This document shows, piece by piece, positions 9,310-16,541 of a DNA stretch of 64,000 bases. The position numbers and the translations under genes were made by a program. The notes under the pieces were generated by a model that worked only from the letters and a program-made list of their open reading frames with translations, was not told the origin of the DNA and made no database searches. Position 1 is the first letter of the stretch, and each line of letters begins with the position of its first letter. This stretch comes from Pirellulales bacterium (GTDB taxonomy: Bacteria; Planctomycetota; Planctomycetia; Pirellulales; JAICIG01). The stretch is from contig DATLUO010000138.1 in NCBI GenBank assembly GCA_035533075.1, forward strand, positions 1 through 64,000. The letters are read 5' to 3'.

Positions 9310-9630
9310 ATGCATGGCAAATTCTACGGTGACATTATGGCAGTTCGGCTAAAGGCATTTGTAGGCAACTCCACCGGGCGCGCAAGGCACGCCATCGGGA
9401 CAATCGTTGACGGAAAGCCCGTTGCGGTAACCGAGATCCCGAACCCTGAATGGTTGGAAATAGCGGAGGAAGGCGACGCGTTTTATTTGTATCATTTTAG
9501 CTCAGAGGGAGTGTGCATTGCAGACACGTGGCACAGCAGTTTGACGGAAGCAAAACAGCAGGCGCAGCACGAATTCGGCATCTCACCGGAGGATTGGGTG
9601 CAAGCCTTTGAGAACCTCCGAGCGCCGTGA
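9310..9630 (+). CDS. small conserved hypothetical protein
   Basis: 106 residues from ATG 9310, which has GAGGTG upstream; ATG 9250 (overlapping nuoF) and 9337 are alternatives. The C-terminal half FYLYHFSSEGVCIADTWHSS then LTEAKQQAQHEFGISPEDW matches a widespread unnamed small family with the DTWHxSLxxAKxQAxxEF pattern. Function is unknown. It is the first gene of the nuoF-nuoG insertion and is less GC-rich than its neighbours. Confidence 0.6.
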   Translation: MHGKFYGDIMAVRLKAFVGNSTGRARHAIGTIVDGKPVAVTEIPNPEWLEIAEEGDAFYLYHFSSEGVCIADTWHSSLTEAKQQAQHEFGISPEDWVQAFENLRAP

Positions 9631-9632
9631 CT

Positions 9633-9746
9633 ATGGCTAAAGGCCACATCGACGGCAACGTGGTTGAGATCGGCGACATGGAGCGCCTCGACGGCATCCA
9701 GGCGGCCGAACGAGCCGCCCCCTGGTGGCCGGAGGCAAATCATCAT
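9633..9746 (+). pseudogene. diverged duplicate of the nuoG 5' end followed by the nuoF 3' end
   Basis: From ATG 9633 the translation reads MAKGHIDGNVVEIGDMERLD GIQAAER, against MGKVYIDGNEVEIGDKERLN GIQAAER at the true nuoG start (16542). It is then interrupted by APWWPEANHHG, which matches the nuoF C-terminus APWWPEAQHG. The nucleotide match to nuoG is clear but far from identical (roughly four bases in five by eye), so the copy is old or came from a relative. It also confirms the nuoG start codon. Confidence 0.85.
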
Positions 9747-9869
9747 GGATATTCAACGAGCGCCGCGTTTTTATCAGCGACGGGACGGCGGTGGCCGGCT
9801 ATTGAAGGTACTGCTCAGGAAGTAAAATGCGGATGGGGCCACAAGTGCGACCAATCGACTTCGATCTTT

Positions 9870-10427
9870 ATGGCCACAATTGAACGCTTGCTTACCGCCG
9901 AGGAATACGCTCAGCTTCCTGACAACGGCGCACCCACCGAGTTGGTGCGAGGAAGAATTGTCGATCTGGATATTCCAGCCTTTCGCCACGGTTGGCTCTG
10001 TGTCCGGGTAGCGAAGCTCCTGGCAAACTATGTCGATGACCATGAGCTGGGACGTGTTTTAGGCAACGACGCGGGCATGATCACCGAGCGCAATCCGGAT
10101 ACGGTGCGCGGTCCTGATATTTCCTTCTTCAGCTATTCGCGCATTCCCAAAGGAGCGAGCCTTGAGGGCTATGCCCAGGTGGCGCCGGAAGTCGTTTTTG
10201 AAGTGCGTTCGCCCGGCGACCGATGGCCAAGGATTCTCGAGCGCGTGAGCGAGTTTCTGAACGCGGGGGTGCTGGCCATCTACGTGGTTGATGCCAAGAA
10301 AGAACTGGCCACCGTCTTCGACGCCGCAAGCGACGAGCCAAGCCGCATCTTGAAGGGCGGCGACGAATTGACCTTTCCGGCCCCTTTGTCCGGCTTGCGG
10401 ATCGCGGTGCAGCAACTGTTTGCATAA
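9870..10427 (+). CDS. Uma2 family (DUF820) putative endonuclease 2
   Basis: 185 residues. MATIERLLTAEEYAQLPDNG is the common Uma2 N-terminus, followed by TELVRGRIVD, GPDISFFSYSRIP (first acidic strand), PEVVFEVRSPGDRWPRILER (active-site strand with E-V-R-S-P) and NAGVLAIYVVDAKKE. The usual Lys between the acidic residues is not obvious, so activity is uncertain. ATG 9870 is the start that fits the family. It lies in the nuoF-nuoG block, just after the duplicated nuo fragments. Confidence 0.85.
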   Translation: MATIERLLTAEEYAQLPDNGAPTELVRGRIVDLDIPAFRHGWLCVRVAKLLANYVDDHELGRVLGNDAGMITERNPDTVRGPDISFFSYSRIPKGASLEGYAQVAPEVVFEVRSPGDRWPRILERVSEFLNAGVLAIYVVDAKKELATVFDAASDEPSRILKGGDELTFPAPLSGLRIAVQQLFA

Positions 10428-10514
10428 CCTGGTAGAGTCGATCGTTCCTCAAAATCGTCTCGGCGGGTCATCGTCTTAGCTCAGTAATCGCGCCATGCAA
10501 TCGTATCCCATTAT

Positions 10515-12503
10515 TCACGTTACCCGAGTCGTTTCGGGGGTGACGAGCATGTCGGCGAACCGCGTAGGCAGAGGCGACAAATGTAAGCCGCGATGCCGCG
10601 CGGCCAGGTAAAACAAACTTTCTGGAAGAGCAATAAAAGAAAAAAGGTCGTTCCATTTCTTGTGCGGCAGCCGCTGGGCAGGCACAATTTTGTCGCCGCG
10701 TAGTTCCATAAAGTGCGCGAGCGAAGATTGAAGCGATCGCTCGACTTCGGCCGATTGGCCGGCGGCGATCGCCCGCCATAGGTCGAGAAGCAAACGCGGC
10801 GGCTTGGCCAGACGCTTCGCCACTTCCTGCTCCAGGGTGGCTGCATTCTTCAGCGCGCGATCGCGATAGCTCGACACGAGCAGCAGCAATACCGCAGCGA
10901 ATTCGAGGTCTTCCTCACCGGCCGTTTTCGCCGAAGCCAGCTTCGGCTGAACGAGGTTGCAAACCTGCTTGAAGGTTTCCCAGCGGCCGGCAAGGGCGCA
11001 CAGGAGCAATCCTCGCAGCAGCGCCCGGAACTGAAACCACGGCGCGGCTTCAACGCAGTCCTTGCCCGCTTCAGCGATCGCCTGAAAGTGAGCCAGCGCC
11101 GCGTCGCTCGCGGCCGCTAAGAACTCGCTAGCTTCCGGCGCCGAGGCGAACTGGAAATGACTCATCGCCACCAGTTTCATCGCGGCGTCGAGAGCGTAGT
11201 CGGTGCTGTCCGGCGGATCGGTGTTCGCTTTGGCAAATTCGTCCCGCCAGTCTCGCACCCAGTTTTGGCTCGAGAAGCCAGGGTCTTTCCAGCCCGCGCC
11301 CACGAAGTCGAAATAACACCCGAGGCGCTCGAACCGGGCGGGCATCCCATCGATGAAAATGGTTGGCGTCTTGAGCACTTCGAGCGCCCGCTCGCCGGTT
11401 TCGTGCGCGACACGGTTCAATGCCTCCGTGTAACGCGACGCGAATGATGAGGCATCGACGCGCATCATCTCTTTTCCGCGCACTAGCTCCTTCAAGTGAT
11501 CGACTAACTCCGCGGGCGACGCTCCCTTGAACTCCTTCATGTCGCGCGATGGCGGGGCGAACTCCCCGCCAACCGCGTCCGCGAAGCTCGCGACGGTCGT
11601 CGTCGTATAATCGCGATGGTAGGCAATGATCTCACAGCGGCCCTTTGCATCCCCCGAAAGCAGTGCGTCGAAGCCCAGGTGGGAGTTGGTAAAGGCGCTC
11701 TTGTCGGAAAGTCCGAGGTCAAAATGCTGCGCGAACTCGAAGCCCGTGTCGAGAAGTTGCTGCCGCCAATCGCGATACCAACGCCGCTTCTCGAACGGCG
11801 CCGACTTTTTGCGGCGAATGCTGAGGTTCGCGTCCAGCAGCGGAAGCAGGCGGCGGGCGGTAACGCACCTGCGGAACCGTTCGTTTTCCGCCGCCAGCGC
11901 GGGGCTTAACGTCGCCGCTTTCGGCTTCTCCACCGCTTCGCCCGTCAGCAAGCCCAAAAGGTCGGCATATTGGGCGCGTTGGCGCAGCTCCGTCTTATCC
12001 TTATCTTCGTATCTTTTGCACACCCAGGCGACGGACGACATGCCGAGCCTTTCGTGCTTGATGTTCGGATCGGCGCCGTGCGCCAATAGGAACCGGACAA
12101 GTTCGACTCGGTTGTCGACAACGCAACGGAAAAGGGCCGTGTTTCCGTAGCTATCGGCGGCGTTGACATCTGCGCCGTGCGCCAGCAGCAGTTCCACCAT
12201 CTCCAGCGCGTCCGGTTCGTCGAAGTCTTCGTCAACACAATGGACGATCGGCGGATCGTTGTTCACTCCATCGACAGGGCAACCCAGCTCGATCAGCAGT
12301 TCGGCGCACTCTTTCCACTCTGCGTCCTCAACTTTTGAGAGCGCCGCCATCAACGGCGACATCGAGGTTTCGGGCACGTACGTCAGCGACGCACCCTCGG
12401 CGACGGCCTGGCGGATGCCGTCGGGATCGCACCGGTCGACGGCCCTGGCCAGGGCGGCGGCGGCCTTGTTTTTGCCCGCGGTTGCTTTCTTGCGTGCAGC
12501 CAT
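10515..12503 (-). CDS. ankyrin-repeat protein
   Basis: 662 residues. After a Lys/Ala-rich N-terminus come about four ankyrin repeats: DPDGIRQAVAEGASLTYV, a divergent one ending LIELGCPVDGVNND, then MVELLLAHGADVNAADSYGN TALF and LVRFLLAHGADPNIKHERLG. The C-terminal 450 residues are helical and unrecognised. No signal peptide is seen. Ankyrin repeats mediate protein binding; the target is unknown. It is transcribed against the nuo genes and is divergent from the paralog pair at 12617, with a 113-base shared promoter region. ATG 12503 gives MAARKKATAG. Confidence 0.75.
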   Translation of the reverse strand: MAARKKATAGKNKAAAALARAVDRCDPDGIRQAVAEGASLTYVPETSMSPLMAALSKVEDAEWKECAELLIELGCPVDGVNNDPPIVHCVDEDFDEPDALEMVELLLAHGADVNAADSYGNTALFRCVVDNRVELVRFLLAHGADPNIKHERLGMSSVAWVCKRYEDKDKTELRQRAQYADLLGLLTGEAVEKPKAATLSPALAAENERFRRCVTARRLLPLLDANLSIRRKKSAPFEKRRWYRDWRQQLLDTGFEFAQHFDLGLSDKSAFTNSHLGFDALLSGDAKGRCEIIAYHRDYTTTTVASFADAVGGEFAPPSRDMKEFKGASPAELVDHLKELVRGKEMMRVDASSFASRYTEALNRVAHETGERALEVLKTPTIFIDGMPARFERLGCYFDFVGAGWKDPGFSSQNWVRDWRDEFAKANTDPPDSTDYALDAAMKLVAMSHFQFASAPEASEFLAAASDAALAHFQAIAEAGKDCVEAAPWFQFRALLRGLLLCALAGRWETFKQVCNLVQPKLASAKTAGEEDLEFAAVLLLLVSSYRDRALKNAATLEQEVAKRLAKPPRLLLDLWRAIAAGQSAEVERSLQSSLAHFMELRGDKIVPAQRLPHKKWNDLFSFIALPESLFYLAARHRGLHLSPLPTRFADMLVTPETTRVT

Positions 12504-12616
12504 GATACATCTCGCTCGTGGTGCTTTTACCTCCGGCCGCATTTGATAAACTGGCCTCGGCAAACCCACTTAGTCTATTCTCGCTCCTCGAAAACGTCAA
12601 TTTGGGAGGACCGCTC

Positions 12617-13318
12617 ATGGCTGGTTACAGAATCTATTCGCTCGGCTGGGACAAGTTCCAGAACTTCGTCAGCAACCCCACGAAGAAGCAACTCACGGCG
12701 TTCGCCAAGCGCGTGTCGGAGCAACTCGCGGGCGGTGAGGATGACGACGACGATGACTATGGTGACGATGACGAAGAAGGAGCTGATCCGGTGCGCGAGT
12801 GGCCCACTGAGCCGGATGCGTTGCGGAAGTTCGTGAAGGAGCGCTTGGCGCGGCCCGACTGGTATGGCGATCTATCCGACGGGGGGAAGGATGCCTGGAG
12901 CTGCGCGGTCTGCTACTTTTGCGAAGAAGAGGGCCCCGGCGGCGTCGGCTTTCGCGTCGATCATGACGGCATTTATTGGGATTTGCTTGAGCTTGCCTGG
13001 AAAATGCTCAAAATTCCGGGGGAAGAAATCCATCCCGACGTCGCGTTATCGGCGTTCGGCCGCCGTCCGTACCGCTATACGCCCGCCGCAACGGATGGCT
13101 CGGAGGAGGATGAAGACGATTACGACGCCTGGCAACCGATGCACAGCATGCACACGCCCGACGAGGTGCGGAAAATGCTAGCCGAGCTGGAATCGATCGC
13201 CCCCGCTGTCGAGGGCGCAAAGAATAAACAGGCGATCAACGACTACGATGCCTTGGTTCCGGTGCTGGAGCGGCTCGCCGAAGAAGGGCGCATGCTGTTC
13301 ATTCAGGTCGATACCTGA
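12617..13318 (+). CDS. unknown protein, tandem paralog 1 (GYxIYSLxWDKFQ family)
   Basis: 233 residues starting MAGYRIYSLGWDKFQNFV. Features are a very acidic Asp/Glu-rich insert near residues 40-55, DPVREWPTEPDALRKFVKER, RPDWYGDLSDGGKDAWS, a Cys pair in CAVCYFCEEEG, and GRRPYRYTP. The tail DYDALVPVLERLAEEGRMLF IQVDT is shared with the next paralog. I cannot name the family or function. GGGAGGA precedes ATG 12617. It is soluble, with no signal or membrane segment. Confidence 0.65.
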   Translation: MAGYRIYSLGWDKFQNFVSNPTKKQLTAFAKRVSEQLAGGEDDDDDDYGDDDEEGADPVREWPTEPDALRKFVKERLARPDWYGDLSDGGKDAWSCAVCYFCEEEGPGGVGFRVDHDGIYWDLLELAWKMLKIPGEEIHPDVALSAFGRRPYRYTPAATDGSEEDEDDYDAWQPMHSMHTPDEVRKMLAELESIAPAVEGAKNKQAINDYDALVPVLERLAEEGRMLFIQVDT

Positions 13319-13356
13319 TCTCCGCGGATCGCGCCGATGTGCAAAAGCGATTGAAA

Positions 13357-13425
13357 AGCAATCCTTCAAAACGACCGCCAGGCCCTTCCCGGCGGCGTAC
13401 CGCCAGGGCCCCGGCAACCGGCTTA
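13357..13425 (-). pseudogene. fragment of a DUF5615-type toxin gene between the paralogs
   Basis: On the minus strand this segment encodes WRYAAGKGLAVVLKD, matching WRYAAGKGLVVVSKD in the DUF5615 gene at about 14370. The preceding bases 13320-13357 also resemble 14142-14180, so a unit of paralog plus part of the toxin gene was duplicated. Only about 20 codons survive. Confidence 0.65.
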
Positions 13426-13468
13426 GCCTACTCTCTCTCGTCGAAAGATTTAATTTGGAAGGACGCTC

Positions 13469-14140
13469 GTGGCTGGTTACGCGATCTACTCGCTCGACTG
13501 GGACAAGTTCCAAAGCTTTGTCAACGATCCCACCGACAAACAACTCCTACTTCTCGCCAAGCGCGTATCGGAGGAGCTGTTGTATGGCTATGACGGTGAC
13601 TTTGAAAAAGGTGATCCCGTTCAAGACTGGCCCACGGAACCGGAACAACTTCACGGCCTAGTGAAGCGGCGGGTCGCGCGGCGCGACTGGTACGGCGACT
13701 TGTCCGAGGCGGGCAAGGAGGTTTGGTCACAGGCTGTATGGGGCTTTTGTTGCATGGAGAATCGCGCGGGCGTCGGCTTTCGCGCCGAGCATCAGATTTA
13801 TTTCGACTTGCTTGAGATTGCGTGGAAGCTTCTTAAAGTTCCTGACGATAAGATACATCCTGATGTCGCATTATCGGCGTTCGGCCGCCGTCCATACCGT
13901 TATAGGCTGGCGCGAAGGACGTCGCAGCAAAGGACCAAGACGGCTTTTGACGCGTGGCTGCCGATGCACAGCATGCACGCACCCGAGGAGGTACGGAAAA
14001 TGCTCAAAGAGCTCCGTTCGATTGCGCCGGCAATTGAGAGCGCGAACAAAAAAGACGTCATCAACGATTACGATGCCTTGCTGTCGGTGTTGGAGAAGCT
14101 CGACAAAAAAGGGCGGATGCTGTTCATTCAGATCACATGA
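13469..14140 (+). CDS. unknown protein, tandem paralog 2 (GYxIYSLxWDKFQ family)
   Basis: 223 residues from GTG 13469, preceded by GGAAGGA; the upstream 60 bases also match those before paralog 1. It starts MAGYAIYSLDWDKFQSFV and keeps the DPVQDWPTEPEQL, RRDWYGDLSEAGKEVWS, HPDVALSAFGRRPYRY and DYDALLSVLEKLDKKGRMLF blocks. It lacks most of the acidic insert and has FCCMENRAG in place of the spaced Cys pair. Conservation of both copies with little decay suggests both are expressed. Function unknown. Confidence 0.65.
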   Translation: MAGYAIYSLDWDKFQSFVNDPTDKQLLLLAKRVSEELLYGYDGDFEKGDPVQDWPTEPEQLHGLVKRRVARRDWYGDLSEAGKEVWSQAVWGFCCMENRAGVGFRAEHQIYFDLLEIAWKLLKVPDDKIHPDVALSAFGRRPYRYRLARRTSQQRTKTAFDAWLPMHSMHAPEEVRKMLKELRSIAPAIESANKKDVINDYDALLSVLEKLDKKGRMLFIQIT

Positions 14141-14191
14141 TTTCCGCGGATGACGCCGATGCGCCGAAGGGCTTGAAAGATCCTTTGCAGA

Positions 14192-14523
14192 TCATGGCAA
14201 CACCAGCAGGGCAAGCGCCGGGTCGGTAATAAACGCTGTCACGTCGGCCGACCGATCGCGAAGCAGATCGACGATGTCGGCTGTCGGGCTATTGCCGACC
14301 CGGAGCCAGATCGCTTTCGGCGGCGGACATGCACGACCGCCATGCGCCGGAAATCGGAATCCTTCGAGACGACCACCAGACCCTTGCCGGCGGCGTACCG
14401 CCAGACGGCTATGTCGTCGGCGCCGAGCAGGCCGGCGCCGCTGACGTGCTCGGATCCAGGATATTCCGCCGCCAATAACGCGACCAATCGTCGCGACAAA
14501 TTCTGATCGAACAGAAGGTTCAT
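14192..14523 (-). pseudogene. DUF5615 PIN-like toxin, frameshifted
   Basis: The N-terminal frame reads MNLLFDQNLSRRLVALLA then SEHVSGAGLLGADDIAVW and VVVSKDSDF, the PIN-like toxin pattern with acidic residues at D6 and in the ADD and KDSDF motifs. At about 14325 the family's PPKAIWLRVGN and the C-terminal helix DIVDLLRDRSADVTAF continue in another frame, implying a one-base loss in a CCGCCG run. The start overlaps the DUF433 gene by four bases, the usual toxin-antitoxin arrangement. An assembly error is the alternative to true inactivation. Confidence 0.75.
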
Positions 14524-14741
14524 GCGCGCACGCGCCGCTCGCGGTCGGCTGCGAAGGCGAGGCAGGCCTGAACATCTTCCGCGGTCAGCTCAGGAAAGTC
14601 GGCGAGGACTTCCGCGGCCGTCATGCCTCCCGCCAGGTATTCCAGCACGTCCTGCACGGTCATGCGCATGCCGCGGATGCACGGTTGGCCGCTCCTCTTG
14701 CCCGGATCGACGGTGATGCGTGATTGCCATTGGCCATTCAT
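14520..14741 (-). CDS. DUF433 family antitoxin
   Basis: 73 residues with the full DUF433 pattern: ITVDPGKRSGQPCIRGMRMT, VQDVLEYLAGGMTAAEVLAD FPELT and EDVQACLAFAADRER. DUF433 proteins are the antitoxins of DUF5615 toxins and contain a helix-turn-helix-like core, so self-repression is likely. The gene is intact while its toxin partner downstream is frameshifted, which would leave an orphan antitoxin. Confidence 0.85.
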   Translation of the reverse strand: MNGQWQSRITVDPGKRSGQPCIRGMRMTVQDVLEYLAGGMTAAEVLADFPELTAEDVQACLAFAADRERRVRA

Positions 14742-15307
14742 ATGAAAGAAGCATCACGATCGGGAACACGACGAGCATGATCGCGCCCAGAACGACCCAG
14801 GCAGGCCTCTTCGGCCCAACTGCAGAGCTTTTGCAATCCCAAGGAGTCGTCGTGGTCAATCTCGATCAGCAGATCGTAAAGCGACCGTCGGGCCGAAGTG
14901 AGGAAGAAGACCGCGCCCGCGGCCATCAGCCCGAATAATCCGTCGGAAAGGCCGGCCTGTTGAATCGCCCGCACCAACTCGGCGTCATGAACGCTGGCGA
15001 TGCCGAACGATGTGAGCAAGGTCATGAGCGACTTCACCGGCGCGTCGAGCTGGTCGAGGAACTGGCGCACGTCGGCGTTTTTTGCCGCCCAGCATTCCAG
15101 GCAGGAAAGGAGCGCGAGGATCGCGAGCGACGTATTGCAGACGAACCACGACGGCGCATCGACCTTGCCCAACATCCCCGAATGCGCGACCAGCGGCATC
15201 GAATCGCCAAATCGCAAGAGCAGGGCCGCGACAAACGCGGGCAGGAATGCCCGCGACGGAAAGAGTCCGAGCGAGCCGAGCGAGTGGATCAATGAGTAAA
15301 CCGACAT
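14738..15307 (-). pseudogene. DUF4126-like membrane protein, probably frameshifted near its end
   Basis: The frame starts MSVYSLIHSLGSLGLFPSRA and contains hydrophobic segments near residues 15-35 and 58-72, LDAPVKSLMTLLTSFGIA, and an AGAVFFLTSARRSL segment. The layout resembles DUF4126 proteins. After LQKLCSWAEE (about 14810) the frame loses hydrophobicity, while a neighbouring frame continues AWVVLGAIMLVVFPIVMLLS, a good last membrane helix. A one- or two-base frameshift is the simplest reading. The intended stop is unclear because the second frame runs into the DUF433 gene. Confidence 0.5.
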
Positions 15308-15562
15308 GGCGCACTCGCTTGTCTAGCTCTAGGGCGTGAAGTTTTCGATGCGCTCGACCGGCATCCTGAATCGTGTTTCGCCGTCACCACCTGATAGAAC
15401 CTGTCTGCCATGGGGGACCGCTCCGATGACGGGAAGACGAACATAGAATAGTGGCGGCCAGCGGACCGATCAAGAACCGGCAACGAGAATCGCGTGGCAA
15501 GCAGGCCCGCGAACCGCGGCTTGTGATCGGATCGCTGCGCGTCGTATAATTGGAAGGTAACC

Positions 15563-15874
15563 ATGCTGCAAGCACAACGATTGTTCCGTGGCGGATCCGA
15601 TCTCGCCCCTCGGCTTGGAACGGACGTGCTGGCGGATCGAACGACCGGTTGGCTCCGAACCGACCGAGGAATATCGTTATTCGACGATCCGGCAAGAGTG
15701 ACGCGCTTCGGCGGAGCCTATGAAGTGGAGTCGGTCCCCGACGGCCTCAAGGTCCAGCAGCGCGGCAGAGACCCAGGGCATTATGAATTGATGCCCGCGG
15801 AACCAATGACCTTTGAGAGATATGTGGAGCTACTCGAGCAAGTCGTGCTTCGCGCCGTGGAGGCAAGCAGTTAA
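15563..15874 (+). CDS. small unknown protein, first gene of a pair (possible toxin)
   Basis: 103 residues, with GGAAGG upstream of ATG 15563. The sequence PRLGTDVLADRTTGWLRTDR then GISLFDDPARVTRFGGAYEV resembles a small unnamed bacterial family. The early Arg, GISL strand and closing helix are weakly reminiscent of Tse2-type ADP-ribosyltransferase-like toxins, but I would not assign it on that basis. It is 12 bases upstream of the next gene. Confidence 0.5.
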   Translation: MLQAQRLFRGGSDLAPRLGTDVLADRTTGWLRTDRGISLFDDPARVTRFGGAYEVESVPDGLKVQQRGRDPGHYELMPAEPMTFERYVELLEQVVLRAVEASS

Positions 15875-15886
15875 AGAGGAGATTCG

Positions 15887-16219
15887 ATGATGAAGGCCCA
15901 AACTTGTGCGCGGGTTATTTTTCCCGAGGGCTTTGACGAGCGGGGCGCGTTCGAGATGTCCCTGAAGGGCTGGTTGAGCGCCCGAGTCGAGCTGACTGAC
16001 GGCAGGCATTATTCCGTCTACTTCATTGATCCAGTCCGCCTGCGGCAGGATTTGGACGAGAACGCGCAGCGCGGCAGGCCGTACCTCGCCGATCCGGGCC
16101 TGATTGTCTTGCCCGAAGTCACCGTCGAAGCCGTACAAGAGGCCGTTCACGCTCTCTGTGAGGAGGGGTTCTTTGCCCGACTGCGAGCAGAGCAGGAGAA
16201 TGAACGGGCTGCGATCTAG
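15887..16219 (+). CDS. small unknown protein, second gene of a pair
   Basis: 110 residues. AAAGAGGAGA lies just before ATG 15887 (ATG 15890 also possible). The protein contains ARVELTDGRHYSVYFIDPVR LRQDL and IVLPEVTVEAVQEAVHALCE EGFF, an alpha/beta layout. No family recognised. The tight spacing with the previous gene suggests a two-gene functional unit. Confidence 0.5.
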   Translation: MMKAQTCARVIFPEGFDERGAFEMSLKGWLSARVELTDGRHYSVYFIDPVRLRQDLDENAQRGRPYLADPGLIVLPEVTVEAVQEAVHALCEEGFFARLRAEQENERAAI

Positions 16220-16541
16220 GCGGAGAAACTCGGAAACCATCGACATCGTCGTCGACGGTAGCATCCTGACCCGTGCAGAATCGCTCGCTCCACGTGGTCG
16301 GCGTCGTGCTGATGTGTTCCGCCACAATGGGGCTGACTGGTTGGCTAGATGGTCGTTGCCCGGTGCGATAAAAATAGCGGCGAAGCAGTGTGTCGCGGAG
16401 TCTTCCAGCTTGCTGCTAGGCTGCCGCCGGGCAACCTGTTAAACTACCTCCACCCGGTCCGGGAGAACGCCGCTGCAACCTGACGGGCCAGGAAGCCCAT
16501 CCTGCCGGATGGTTGGGCGATTGCCAGAAATGGAAGGAATG
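16220..16541. other. no gene; probable promoter region for nuoG
   Basis: No protein-like frame is seen on either strand. Since the 7.3 kb insertion includes minus-strand genes, nuoG would need a new promoter, and this is the only space for it. GGAAGGA at 16532-16538 is the ribosome-binding site. No confident -35/-10 pair was found. Confidence 0.35.

Noticed and set aside
7830-9320. 496-codon open frame antisense to nuoF
   Set aside because: Antisense shadow with no recognisable domain.
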